Positions 21,701 to 35,100 of a stretch of DNA of 64,000 bases are shown here, one piece after another. The notes under the pieces are model-generated. The model was not told the origin of the DNA and did no database searches. It worked only from the letters and a program-made list of their open reading frames with translations. Source of the DNA: Mesotaenium endlicherianum. Taxonomy: Eukaryota; Streptophyta; Zygnematophyceae; Zygnematales; Mesotaeniaceae. Numbering within the stretch: position 1 is the first letter of the stretch; every line of letters starts with the position of its first letter. The position numbers and the translations under genes were made by a program. Location of the stretch: positions 133,196 through 197,195 of the forward strand of contig WELA01003775.1 in the NCBI GenBank assembly GCA_009602735.1, read 5' to 3'.

Positions 21701-24700
21701 CTCTTCTTCTTACAGGGTTTGTGCTATGCTGCTTGACATAGATAGTACAGGATCACACATAAGATTTACCTGTTTAGGGAGGACCCACAAATTATTGTGA
21801 ACAGATTTGTCTCTCGTGAGTTTCATTTCGCTGTGTACAGGGTAATCTTTCCCATCTTGCGTGCGTGCTGTAACGCGCAGAGAATGCTGAGGACACGTAA
21901 CACTGCTCAGCCACGGCATCAGTGCATTTTGTCATTAATATGTCTTTCTGCATGGGCTATTACCTTGTTTGTTGCAATCCTAAATACGTTCCCTCTCCGC
22001 CCTTGGACTTTGACTTTGAGCTGGCTTTTGTTCCCGTCTATCTTACATCCACGGGCATCTGTGGTCTTACTTTGCAGGTTGTCCATGGCCGTGTTTCCAG
22101 TGGCATCCCTTCTTATTGAGAAACTGAAAATTCACACGGCTGTCACAGAAAAGGTGAGGCTTTCCTCTACAAGCCTAACTTTCTTCATCCTGCCTTGGCG
22201 TGCTGATTTGCTGTGCACTTTCTGCCGCATGAGCCTTGGGGCACTGAACAGAGCTTGGTCATGGCACTTTGTGGGGGTGTGCTGGTGACGGCTGCGAATG
22301 GTGATACATCCTGATCCTGCGCAGTGCTATGTCTTACCTTGCCGTAGTTTCTTCAGTATTCAGGTCTTGCTATGTTGCATTACGCGGATGCTCTGGGTGT
22401 TGCTTGTTTACATACAAGCTCTGCAAAACGTTTTCAAGGTGTCGTGCAATTAGAGGTGGACCTTGACGCCTATGAGCGGGCAGATGCTCAGGAGCCTTTG
22501 CACGTGCATGCGCATATATTCGAGCTCTCCCGTACATTGTTGATGGCGTTCTTCTCAGAGAAGAACGCTCTGACAACTATGAGGTTGCAGGATACTAAAG
22601 CTCGTGGCAGGCACCCAGAGTTGTCACTGCTAGTCCTGTTTGTCGACCCCTTTCACTTGCTGCCTCGGGCAAGCCTATGTGAGAACTGGAGTGCATTCAA
22701 GATGTAGTGAATGGACATGATTTGATCATGCAATGGTCATGCTGGAGCATGCCGGTGCAGGTTGTCGGAGTCCTCCATGCCGTCAACGTAACAGCAACCT
22801 TCATGTATCCAGCATTTGTAATATACAGGTGTGCCTACCAATCCCAACCCTTGGTTTGCCTACTGAGCTTGTGTACGATTCTTATGAAGCACGCACCGCT
22901 CCCCCCCCCCCCCACCCCCCACAATTGTCTCCTGCATAAAGTGTGATATTACTTCACGTCTTTTGATGCATGTTGCGGAGCATGCAATGAATTTCTGTTG
23001 CAGCACTTCACTCGCACTACTATGAGCCAAGTTTGCTGAAGTTTGCTGAAGTTTTTTGCCATTAGATTTTGTTTGATGCGTGTATGCTCTTCTGATGGTG
23101 TGATGTGATCCTGTGGGTCTGGAGCATTTTTGAGGGCTAGATGCGTGCAGCATGGATTGCTTGCGCTGGTTGCAGAGTTGATCACGTCTTACCTCTACAT
23201 GCCAATTCGTTCTTGTGTACCTCTGTGTGCAGAACACAAGCTGGACCGCTTGGGGGCTTCGTTCTGATCTTCATTGTGGTCATCACGTGGATGAAGCTCA
23301 TCTCCTACGCTCATACCAATGCTGATGTCCGTGCCATGCTTGCCAGCGGAGAGAAGGTAATAATGATGCACATAGAAGCTTTTGTACGAACATGTTGGCT
23401 AGTCGTGAAGCGGGACGTGTCATAAAAGTTGGTAAGACAGACGGTACAACAGAAGCAAGGGGATGTGGGCTCTACTTACAACAATTCGATTGCTCTTGAG
23501 AGCGAGGCGTTACGGATTGTTTATTGTGATAGAGATGGACACTGCAATTAAAAGTAGCTGGGGCCTTAAGGAAAGGAGCGGTTTTATTTGGACGCTGTAC
23601 TGCCCCTCCAGGACAGGCGCGAAAGAGATGCTTTTGCTAGCCCGGACACTGGTCACAATGGTTGTCGTGGTTGCCACACCCATACGCTTACATGCCTGTG
23701 CAGGCTATGCCTGTCAGAGGACTATCAGGTTCTTGTAGGGTTTGGGGTTTGAAGCAGGTGATAGAAGTTAGGACTCGGGGTTTTTAAAGAATTGCGCGCC
23801 TACTGAGCCTAAAGTATGCTCTTGAAACGGCCATGACGCAGTTACACAGCGCCTGTGCACGTCAAGTTGTCTTCTCAAGCTAGTCGCAAGTGGCGACTGT
23901 GTCCAGTGACTCTCTTGATCTCTTCTTTGCTTCATCCCGAGTCCCTGCTCGTGCCATGATGCTGATGCTGATGCTTGGACTCCCATGCTGAGTGCTGCAG
24001 CCGGAGCTGGCGATGGATGCGCCCGTGGTGCAGTACCCGGACAACATCACCGTCCGGAATATGCTCTACTTCCTCTTTGCTCCCACTCTGTGCTACCAGG
24101 TGCAAGCAATTACTCCATCGTCTTGCTGATGTGCTGCATGCATAATATGATTGCTGACATGTTGGCCTGCCAATAACTTGGCGCATGCCGGTTTTTCCGT
24201 GCCTTCACCGTATTTGCTTCCTCATAAGGTGTGTTCTAGAATACCTTGGTTGGCTGGCTTGTCTCGTCTTATGAGTGATTTATAGATCAATTGTGTACTT
24301 GTGATTGCATAACGTACTCCGTGTATTGCCTGTCTGTGCTGATTGTGACGTGTGTGCGTTGCGCGGGGGGTGGCAGCTGGGTTACCCTCGATCGCGCCAT
24401 GTCCGCAAGGGATGGGTGTTCCGTCAGCTGCTTGTGCTTGTTGTCTTCATGGGCCTCATGCTTTTCATCATCGAGCAGGTACATCAGTTTCTGTTTGCAT
24501 CCGGTATTCGCCTCTGAATTCTGCCTCCCACTCCAATTGCCCTCACCGCTACATTTCTGCGCTTAGGTACACAGGTGCGCTTCCCATGCAGAGCCATAAT
24601 TTACCTCTGAGCTCTTGCACAAGCTATTTCCCTCTTCCCCCCTCCCCCCTATGGTCTCTGTTCACTTCTTCCCTGTCCAATATACACATTCTTCTACCCC

Positions 24701-27700
24701 TCACCTCCACACCCATCCCCATTTCGGCTCCAGTTCAGCCGACTTTCACAGTCTTTCTCCATGCCTCTTCTTGCTTGACCTTGACACAGGTGCTGCTTTG
24801 CTCAAACTTATTGTAAGGGTCAGATCTAATGGTCTCATTACGCGCCCAGGATCAGGTGTAGCTTCACCTCTGTTTGTGACCAGCTGAATCTTCACGCTTT
24901 CCCGAGCAGATCAAGGCCTTGGTCTTTGCTGCCGCTTAACCCGTCGTTTTTTGACCTCGCTGTGGTGGTGAGTAAGATTTGGGTTTTAAACTCTTCATTC
25001 TTGACTTCTCTTTTCTACCCGAGACTGATATAAAAATTTGTGACTGTTGTTACTGGATGTTTCCTTGCCTTATGTGCGCCGCCGCATGCGACAACAGTAC
25101 ATCAACCCCACCATACAGAACTCGCAGCACCCGCTCAAGGGCCACTTCATGTACAGCATAGAGCGCGTCCTCAAGCTGTCCATTCCCACGCTCTACGTCT
25201 GGCTCTGCATGTTCTACTGCTTCTTCCACCTCTGGTGAGCTCCCTCTCACTCTTCTGCTTCTCTCATATGAAATATACTCACCCACAAGACCCAAGCCTT
25301 TCAATATTGCATTTAAGCATTCAGTCTCTTGCAATTCATGCACATATACTCTCTTGCATACCCATTTGGACATATTTGTAGTTAGTCTGTGCATTTCATT
25401 GAGAAAGTGTATGGTACTTTGGCAGGTTAAACATCGTAGCAGAAGTGCTGTGCTTTGGAGATCGGGAGTTTTACCGGGACTGGTGGAATGCCAAGACCAT
25501 TGAAGAGGTTTCATCACCCTCCCTTCTCTCTGGGGCCGCTTCTCTGACTTTGTTTCATTGTGGAAGTATATAAAAGCATTCTTCCTTTTTTGGAAAGTCT
25601 TAGCGTGGACAGTGCTGTTTGTTACTTTGTTTGAACTTCCATGAAATTATGTTGTCTGTGGCTTATTGCTTACTGAGATAGTTAATTCTGGTGCACCAGA
25701 CATATCTTTTTTAATTCTCCAGTGAGGTATCTTCGGGTGGTGAAGTAAGGTCTTTGCTCTGTGAAGTAGTCCTTCTGCTTAGTCAGCCTGGTTGTTGTTT
25801 GTTTTTGTCGATTAGTTTTTTGTTTTTTTAAAGGATGTGTGTCATGTTCTGGTGTCAATCTGCTATGAAACGGTACCCCGCCTGCTAGTGCCTCTCAAGT
25901 ACTTACCCACTCCTCGTATCTGCCTGCTTGATTGCCTACCTCCACTTCCCCCTCCTCCCTAAGTGGCAAAACAAATGCACACGCACAAATCTCACACAAC
26001 TGAGGCGCCTCTACTGACACTTCTGATAATGTGGCTGTGACTTTTGGGCGAGTAGTATTGGCGGCTGTGGAACATGGTAAGCTCGCTGATCACTGCTTAC
26101 TGCGCAATGTAGTTGTAAATAGTGCATGTGTCTGATTGTGTGAAGGAAACGTCTGTTGGAAAGTTCCTGAACTGAACCAAGGTGCGCTGCTACATGTAGC
26201 ACAGCTGCAACTGTCCCTCTTGCTGTTATCCATTCGCGCAGCACTGGCTGATGTCATTGAGTGGACACACAAATCAAATCGGCTGCATCGTTGATGATTC
26301 TTGTGTCAGGTCTTGCTTGTTGTCTGCGGTCCCTTTGCAAAACTTGAGTTGGTTGCCAAATGAGCTGTGGAGTTTGCAGGTAGTTTTTTGTGTGTGGGGC
26401 GTTCCTTTTCTATCTGGTGCCTTACTTTGTGTATGTGTTTTGGGGGGTGGGGGTAAATGGGGGGACGTTGCCACAAGCAGCCTGTACACAGGTGGATGGT
26501 GCGACATGTGTACTTCCCATGCCTGCGACATGGAATCTCCAAGGTGCTGTACTGCTGAATCTGGATGACTCGTACTTCCAGATAGCTCTGATCTGGCGCA
26601 TCACAAGTCATGTGTATCTTTGTTGCAAAACTGGCGGGGAAGTAAGATCAGCTGCTTCGGCGAGGCTTACGCAGTGTGTTGGCCTGCATGTGCCTTTTTG
26701 TGTGTATGTGTGTGCACGTGCCCATGCATGTGCATGCGCGCGTGGATGTGCATTGTTGTCGAGGTTGGAAATAGATCGAACACTGCTGCCTGTGCTGTTG
26801 GCTCAGAATTTCGTCTGTTTGTGTTTTTTCCTGTTTGAGGCCAAGTGGCTGGTCGCGGAGTCCGGGTCATTGGCTAGGACATTGTGTTATAAAGTCCGTT
26901 TCTTCCATTTGAATGGAGTTGTAGGAGCTGGAAATGTTCTTCTTTTGGGAGCGAGGCACTGACCAATAGTCAATTTATGCTTATGACGTGGCAGCCTTTG
27001 GCGATGCTCATTGTGTTCACCCTTTCAGCTGTCTTCCATGAGGTGAGACCCCCTTTTGTCACTGCTTTGTCTTAGTGTGTCATCTTTTACTCTGGCCATT
27101 GTGTGTTATGTTCCCGGTTGCCGCGCTCGCTTTGTCGTGAATGTAGGGAAAGATTTCTCTATGTGGAAAGGGGGAGTTTCAATTGGCTCTCGTATTGTGA
27201 CCTGTGACCTGGTTGCTGAATACGGAACATTATATGAAGGACCTTGCACGAAGTAGTCCGAAATGATGTTCTTGTGTCCCTTGTTTGCTCTTTATATTTG
27301 TGTCAAGGTGTTCCTGAATGTGTAACGGAGTATCAGTGATACATGGCACAGAGGGAGTTGTTTATTGGCAATGTGTATGCACACACCTGAGCGTGTGCGT
27401 CTGGGTCTTGCTCCTTGCTAGCGAGGTCAACAGAAGCCTGCAAGCTTTCACTGCTTGAACTTGCCTTCTGAGGTTGCTGGATGGCTCTCGGCAGTGTCTT
27501 TGCCATTTTCATAATACGAGTGAAACAATAAGTACGTGTAAAATAAGGAGACATCTGCATGAAAGACCCGGTGTTTGCTACGCTTTATCTGTGACCTTTG
27601 ATCTGTCCTTATCCTGTTACGGCGTTGCCGTGGCTTGAACAGTGAGAACTTATACTTTTCTTCATTTAAATGTCTCTTTCTTTCCTATCACTACTAGGAT

Positions 27701-29002
27701 CTTGGCTGGCCTTGTGGACAAGACAACTCCTGTAGCCATCATCAGCGCTCAAGCATACAGAGTGCCAGGACTTTGTTTGCCTAATGCCTACTCACAGTGG
27801 GCTAGTCTTGCCCATCTTTAGTCTATCCAAATTGGTCATTATTGTATTGTTTCCTAATTTTTGACCTGTTTGTATGTGGTGAGCCAGGTTGTGGTGGGTG
27901 TCCCGTGCCACATGGTGCGCTTGTGGGCATTCCTCGGCATTGTCTTCCAAGTCAGTCCCCTCCCATCTCTCATATCATTGGGCGCTTTCTTGTGAACTTT
28001 TTTTTCTGTCACATGCACTTGTTATTTTCTGTGTGCGAGGCACTTGACGTGTTCACCATTAAACTTAACTTGTGCTTTTTTTTGCACTCGACTTGGGGAG
28101 AGCAGAGCACTATAACGCTCTTGTTTCCTTCTCAGGGCGTACTCAAAATTGTAACAGCATAAAGGATTTGCTGCAGAACTGTTCTGGTGTGCTCATGCGA
28201 GTGATTCTTGAAGCTCCGGTTCTTGCTTTTGGCCAGAGCAGGATTTGCAGGTTTCTTTGCGAAGAGGAATGATGCTTAATACTCACCTTGTTTTTCTCGT
28301 TTTACCTCTTGTACGACATCTGTTATTAATTTGTCATGGTTGCTTGTGTCATGCTATCATTATGCCCAGGTCATGAGCACAGATCAAACGGGTCTCCGGT
28401 GTCTTACATGTAGCCATTTGCTCAGCCTAAGGCTCGTGATGCAACCCTCTGGTCATGTGTGCATGGGCCTTAATCTTTGAGAAGTATTACTTGGTGAACA
28501 GGCTGCAACTTTAAATTGCTATGTGGAAATATTGGTGTTGATCTGGAGCATTTTCCCTGTGTCGCAGGTTCCTTTGGTTGTCCTCACAAACTACTTGTAC
28601 CGCAAGTTCAAGAAACCAGCAGTACGTACTTCCAAGCTATCTCTTACCACTTCAATATGTCCTGCTGAAAGCCTTGCACTACTTTATTTGTGGGAAGTAA
28701 GAATCATGATGCACACAGGAATCCACTTGCATCCAGGTGACAAGACTCACTATTTGCACCCAAGTGTTATGCCACTTATACTCAATAATGCTGGTGTCTG
28801 TGATTTGTACGTTGTAGCGGTGGTGGAGTGGCTCGACTCAAACCTAACCAACATCTTGGTGGTCATCTTACATTTTGAGCAGGTTGGGAATATGCTGTTT
28901 TGGTTCTTCTTTTGCATAGTGGGTCAGCCAATATGTGTGCTGCTTTATTACCACGATGTACAGGTTAACTGGCAACAAGAACAAGCTGGTGTGATTGGTT
29001 AA
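18728..29002 (+). CDS. DGAT1: Diacylglycerol O-acyltransferase 1 (MBOAT family), 17 exons
   Basis: It transfers an acyl group from acyl-CoA to diacylglycerol, the last step of triacylglycerol synthesis, in the ER membrane. Exons: 18728-18841, 20422-20796, 21264-21344, 21643-21716, 22078-22153, 22761-22828, 23233-23356, 24001-24099, 24377-24478, 25098-25234, 25426-25507, 26056-26076, 26481-26543, 26995-27042, 27888-27950, 28568-28621, 28883-29002. All introns are GT-AG, phases agree, and the sum is 566 codons plus stop (plant enzymes are about 520). Diagnostic blocks: SPLSSDAIF (exon 2), [51 protein letters not shown] (acyl-CoA site), SAVFHE with the MBOAT His (exon 14), [12 protein letters not shown]. 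Exons 1-2 encode a low-complexity N-terminus and are less certain; an in-frame ATG at 18686 is an alternative start. Confidence 0.95.
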
Positions 29003-30267
29003 TGGCAACCGACCTGCTGTTGCTTTGTACAGGTCTTGCTTCCTCAGTCATTTAACTTTGTGTTACATTATCATGTCATTATGTCTTAGTAAGTGGAGCT
29101 AGAATATTGTAAGAAATACTCCAGCAGGGAACACAATGTGATATTTAACAGGATGAGGGGTTTTGTTTGAATTATTCTATTGCAATAGTTTACTTATATT
29201 TGAAAATATCATGTGTTGTGTAACCCCATAATAAGCTTGACCTTGAAATTTAATTGTCAACATGAGAGTCCAAAAGCGTATTGCGCATATGCCCCTCCAC
29301 CTATACGTTAAGGTTGTCATGGGCTTCTTGTTACTTCGAGGAGAAATAATCTCTTCTATATTATTGCTCCTATGAACAATGGTCACGTTTCCATAGTGAA
29401 ATTTGGAGATTATGCAATGTTTTGTAGCTTCTCGCTTCTCTTTTAAGAAATGCTGCAGCTAGCTATTTAGTGTCACTCAAATCTTGTAGTTATGTGCCAA
29501 CATAACACAGGGCATTCTGGTGGCCAAATTTACCAATATCTTCCATCAACTCATTATCAAGAGTTGCTGGAAATCTTATTAAAGAGCGATGGTCTTCGAT
29601 GGGTCTCGAATTTCAAAAATGTCCAACCCATCCTCAAATAATGGACAAGGTACGCATTTAGATTATAGACATTTGGAGATTGTCAAACAAAGTACGCTTT
29701 AGCTCTAGATCCACTCGTGGTATATCTCTAGAGGTACATAAATGAAGATGAATATAGACCTGAAATATGCAACGGGGAAAATATAGGGGATATCAAAGAC
29801 CCAACCTCATGGGTTCAACTCCCTCAATCCAAGTACACATAGTCTTTGTGTGTATGGAATAATGTTGGAGTGATCTTCCTGTGGGGCGCTGGAGGATGTG
29901 GTTTGACTACATGAATATTTTCCTCATTTTATGGAGACGTTAAAGAGGCACATCAACTATTGCAAATGATGAGTCGACGTTGCTTTTGACACATGTCACT
30001 TGCTTTTCGTACAAAGACAAGCTCATATTATGATGATCATGGGACCTTTTACAGCTATATCATTTCACCACTTCTAAAAACTGAAAACCTACGTGCAAGA
30101 AAAAATGTTGGCAATTGTTGCTAAGAAGGCTTGAAAATCGAAGTCAACCCCCCAACTCCCGTTCACGTTGTTACGTGCTGACGGTTTTTTCCACTCGCAA
30201 CACTTCACCACAGCACAAGCATGAACGTTCTAGGGGTGTTCAGAACTCTCTGCGAAACAAAAGGCGC
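29003..30267. other. Intergenic, DGAT1 to tRNA-Glu
   Basis: AT-rich sequence without a supported ORF. The first few hundred bases should include the DGAT1 3' untranslated region and polyadenylation site. A faint resemblance to a degraded LINE RT near 29510-29560 is too weak to call. Confidence 0.6.
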
Positions 30268-30339
30268 TCCGTCGCCGGGACTTGAACCCGGGTCTCTCGG
30301 GTGAGAGCCGAGTATCCTAACCAACTAGACTACGACGGA
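30268..30339 (-). tRNA. tRNA-Glu (CUC)
   Basis: The minus strand folds as a full 72-base cloverleaf without CCA: acceptor ends TCCGTCG / CGACGGA pair, the T-arm is CCGGG-TTCAAGT-CCCGG, and the anticodon loop CTCTCAC gives CUC. The A box (TAGTCTAGTTGG) and B box (GGTTCAAGTCC) are intact. A TTTT Pol III terminator lies a few bases downstream (30259-30262 on the plus strand). It looks functional. Confidence 0.97.
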
Positions 30340-32142
30340 TGATGAACAACAATTTGTCAGTTACATTATTTATCTGATTTCTACTATTTATAAGTTTTAA
30401 CCTGTCATTACGATTCTCATGAGATCATTGCTCATGTCATCTACCAGAATGCGCACAAGTACGCCGACCCCTATCGCCGTGAACGCCACTGCAACATCCA
30501 ACATCCCCCCGCTACAGTCAGAATCCAATACAAGAGAAAAGTCGGAAGAGAGCGTGGTGAAAGCACACGGCATTTTCATTTGTAACTATAAATCCAGGTC
30601 CATGTCACATCGATATTGTACCCGCCTTTGATGCCGCATGCATGTCCATAAACATCAAGCACGAATGTGACCTACCTTTGAAGAATGGGGGTCCGAGCAG
30701 AAGAAGACAACATCAGATGGGCTCCAATTCGCAAGCAAACCATCTTCTTGCCCACAAAATGTGAAGATGGGTCGCTTCGTTGAAGATAGCCAACCGGAAA
30801 AAAGAAGCAGGTTTGGAGAATGAGGCTTCTACGTTCTTCTTTTGTATGGCTATCAACATGATCATAGTGCCCGTGCAGCACAGGCCCAGTACTCCCTCCT
30901 TCGTCCTGTACGCCCGAAGTGTATGACATGTAGGTCACTCCAGCCGCAAGGACTGAAGGAGACACTTGTGGCACGGTCCACATCCATGAGTAGACAACGC
31001 GTGTTTCTCTTTTTGTGATCCATGAATGTGTGGGAACCCTATGTGCACACAAGTGAGACAAACAACGGCATTCTGTGTGCGTTGGACGAGTGTTTCTGTA
31101 TGCGATCCATAACTTCTGGCAGCTGCAGAGTAAGTCTGCTGAACTCCCCAAGACTGGGTGTCTTGTCTATGCAACCCTTGCCACATTCTGCATGACTATG
31201 GCACTCTGCCATCACAGCCCCCCCCNNNNNNNNNNNNNNNNNNNNNNNNNNNNNNNNNNNNNNNNNNNNNNNNNNNNNNNNNNNNNNNNNNNNNNNNNNN
31301 NNNNNNNNNNNNNNNNNNNNNNNNNNNNNNNNNNNNNNNNNNNNNNNNNNNNNNNNNNNNNNNNNNNNNNNNNNNNNNNNNNNNNNNNNNNNNNNNNNNN
31401 NNNNNNNNNNNNNNNNNNNNNNNNNNNNNNNNNNNNNNNNNNNNNNNNNNNNNNNNNNNNNNNNNNNNNNNNNNNNNNNNNNNNNNNNNNNNNNNNNNNN
31501 NNNNNNNNNNNNNNNNNNNNNNNNNNNNNNNNNNNNNNNNNNNNNNNNNNNNNNNNNNNNNNNNNNNNNNNNNNNNNNNNNNNNNNNNNNNNNNNNNNNN
31601 NNNNNNNNNNNNNNNNNNNNNNNNNNNNNNNNNNNNNNNNNNNNNNNNNNNNNNNNNNNNNNNNNNNNNNNNNNNNNNNNNNNNNNNNNNNNNNNNNNNN
31701 NNNNNNNNNNNNNNNNNNNNNNNNNNNNNNNNNNNNNNNNNNNNNNNNNNNNNNNNNNNNNNNNNNNNNNNNNNNNNNNNNNNNNNNNNNNGGCTTCCTC
31801 CCGCGCCCCACCTTCGCCCCCCCTTTACCCCTTTGGCCGCCTGTTCCATGCACCACCTGAATTGAAAAGTGCTTCTGCAACAGCACAGTATCGCCTGACT
31901 GTAAATCCAACTCCAACATTGGACCCTGAGGAAATCATCTTGAAACCTCACGTTCACAACTCGGAAGGGTTCCGTTCCGTGAAGTTTTCTTCTTCACTGA
32001 AGCCCATCCCTCTTGTACTGGAGGCTCAGTACCGGTCCTCCGCTGTCGATCTACGCCGTCGTTTGTGCAAAAGTGGCAGCCCGCAAAGAGCACTGAGATC
32101 AGAGTGGTTCGGGATATGTGCCTCCGCGGATCCTACATGTGC
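30340..32142. other. Intergenic with assembly gap
   Basis: No supported gene. Ns fill 31226-31791, bounded on the left by a C run. Long apparent ORFs here only run through Ns. The right end presumably holds the 3' untranslated region of the RING-CH gene. Confidence 0.6.
31226..31791. other. Assembly gap (566 N)
   Basis: The run of N follows a run of C, which suggests that sequencing failed in a homopolymer or GC-rich repeat. Confidence 1.
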
Positions 32143-35100
32143 CTAGGCGGGAGACAGTTTGTTGGAGATCTGCAAAGTTTGCAACTCACAGATGCTGATG
32201 ATGGCTGGGGTGGGAGACGCTCCCAGGAGAAGCGAAACGAGCACCATCAGGATGAGGCCTAGAATGATCGCCAAGGGGACCATCCACACGGGATGCAGCG
32301 CTCCCTGCCACCCCGTGCATTGGTAGAGGTGTGGTGTGCCCACGAAGCAAATCAGGAACCAAGCTCAGTGATTGTCGTGGGGGCTACATACAATGCAAGG
32401 GACTGGAGAGCCTTATTGCGATTGCATCGGTCATGTGTGGGGAACATTTACTACAATATGCACGCGCTATTTAGTATCTGTTTGCTGGCATCAATGTGGA
32501 TGAATACGTCATGTTTGCAGACGCAATATGGCGCAGAAAACCGAGAACCTGAGCCACAAACATGCGTGACGTCCATGGATGTATCGAAAGAGTGCATGTT
32601 GGTGCACTGTTGCAAGTTATAGTCACAGCTTCACCCGGCCCCGTTAAGCTCTGCCTGTCGGGTATCAATAGCCGTCCGCTGACAGCGATTCTTTTTGAGT
32701 GGCTTTGTTCTTCTCTCCCGTCCCAAATGCATGATTGGAGCAATCGGGATAACTTAAATGTAGTCTACAAGCAAGCTTCACAAGAAGTACATGAGTGGAG
32801 TTCCAATGTCGTAGTTTAGGTCAATTCTTACTGCTCTGATGGCCGGATCGCGCGTCAGCCCGAAGACGTGCCATTCGGGGCCTCCCTCCGAGCCTGCTGC
32901 CGCTGCATCCTGTGTATCCTTCTCAGCCAATCACGCGCACAGCAGTATCAGCTTCCTGGCGCGCCAGTTGTAGAAAGCATGCACATGCACGCAGCACGCT
33001 TGTAATGCAACCCACACAAACTGACATATACATTTGACACGTGTACACCATATTACTTTCTTGGTATGCACGCACGCAGTCAGTGCCCACCTTTGTGTGT
33101 ATCCAGGAAGCACTGTGTGCCTTCACCACTGCATCACCCACACCAAAACACACAATACCAGACTCCTCTCTTTGAGTCCCAGCCTTCCTAAGACATGCTG
33201 TTGGATGTGTCGAGCTGCGGGATTGCTGAGGCGACGGAGAGAGGATGACAGTTGCCAGCGGGCTCGATGTGCGATTTGCTCTATCCCCACGGTCCACGGA
33301 CCCGCACTTTCTCGTGTGAACTGGCTCTGCCAGATCACTAAACTGAACCCTGATCCTCGCCAAAGCCCTAAAGCGAGACCAATGTCACACACACCGGATG
33401 TTACAAAAAGTGAAGGAATGGCTGCCACAGCAGAATTTGCCGGCTCGTCGTGCCATGCTCATCGCGCAAGAAGATGTGAAGAAGTAAGTCATGTGGAGAT
33501 TGGGTGACGCGCTCCAACTGCTGACAAGCCTCTCACGGCCCTGACGATACTCAAGGTGAGCGTGGCCCGAGCTAGCTGCTGCAAGTGCACGTGTGCTTGC
33601 TCACGAAGAGAGAGCAAGGAGATGGCCGGGTTGTGCCAGGGACTTAGGCTGCTTGCTGGCTCAATTGACCTCAATGCAACGTGCATGAAGCACCTGAGAA
33701 ATGTGTGTGGGGAGGGAGGATGGGGTCAGCAGTCTTACCCGCAGCTGTGGCGACGGAGCGGCAGGGTCTGGGAAGTTGACGGCCGCGCTCCTGAGAAATC
33801 ATCGCGTGCGAGATCCAGCTTGCCAAGGTTAGTGCCAAGCGTCCTCACAGGTACCAGAGATAGATTACATGAGTGCAGATTTCTTCATGGAGGCCAGGAT
33901 TCTACTCTGGTAGTTTTTGGCGTGGTTTAAGCCTGTCACAGTGTCCGGCGGTGACGGGCTTGAAAAGCTTGTGCAAACGGTCGTTGGACTGTGTGTGTCC
34001 AGCAAATTCTGGAAGGGCTTCCTCCCTTTGTTGGATTGTACATGCTAGTGCCCGTTTGCGGCGTCCCACTTTTCTCTTGCCGGTCCCCCCCTGAGGAGGG
34101 GGCAGCCAGGAAATTAGGGGCAGTCCTCCTCCATGATAAGACATGACATGCACGTTTCTCCAAGAAAAGAGGCAACGTCCCCCTATTGATGCCCTTTTTG
34201 GCAAAGTTCGGGATTGGGCTACTCAAAAGTGAGGGCTAAGTAGCTTGAGAAACATTTTTCTGCGAGTGGGAACTATCTAGAGGTATGACGACTCAATTTC
34301 CCACAATGGCAAGAGGGTGGAAAGAAGTAAAAATGGACTTTGGCCGGAGGGCACCTGCCGGCAGCCCTCCTCAGCAGATGGCGTGTTATCACCGATAATA
34401 CGCAATTATGCCCACAAGGGTCACATGTGTGTAGCTGGGGTATTGCATATGCTCGTAGTCATTACAATATAATATAGGGGTGAGCCCGCGGGTCAGCCAT
34501 TGGCAAGGTGATGCTTGCCACATAAGCTCGCTATTTAAATCTATTCTACTCTCAGGTGTCTAGCTCTGTTTGCAATTTCCATTCCATGGCGTGTTATGTC
34601 AGAGTTTCATTGCTCAAAGGGCCTCGTTGTATATATAGCTTTCCGTCTGATATGCTCCTCGGACAAGGGACATCCAACAGCAGGCAGCAGGTGGCGATGG
34701 TTGTCGGGCCCTCAGTCTGCAACCTTCTTCTGTGTTTTTGAGGGCCACGTGCAGTAGTATAAGGTTCTATGCCTGACCCCACCGACCCTGGCACTCCGTA
34801 GATGTACGAGAAATTTATAATGTCATTGTTTCAGTAGGAAAATGTGCCCGTTCAAGCAGTATGAATAGTGAAATAGCTGCTGTGGAGATGTGGGGCAAGT
34901 AGACGCATGTTTTTTTGAGAGGCAGGAGTGCTTGAGCTACTCACTTGCAGATCTCGCACATGTTGGTGCCCCTATTGGCAAACCACTTGGCAGCACACGC
35001 CTTGTGGGCCTTGGCCAGATCACCGCGGCAGTTGCACCCCAGGTGGTGCAGCTCCTCCTGCGTACTCTCCAAGCATATCCTGCACACGAACATGTGTAGA

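Noticed and set aside
24291-24887. Plus-strand ORFs across DGAT1 exons 8-10
   Set aside because: They are other frames of exon and intron sequence; the DGAT1 exons nearby are defined by homology blocks and GT-AG phases.
29500-29600. Possible LINE reverse-transcriptase remnant
   Set aside because: A short stretch resembling a LINE block is broken by stops at once; too weak.
31075-31957. Long ORFs on both strands around 31.2-31.9 kb
   Set aside because: They are open only because they run through the 566-base N gap; the flanking peptides are not protein-like.
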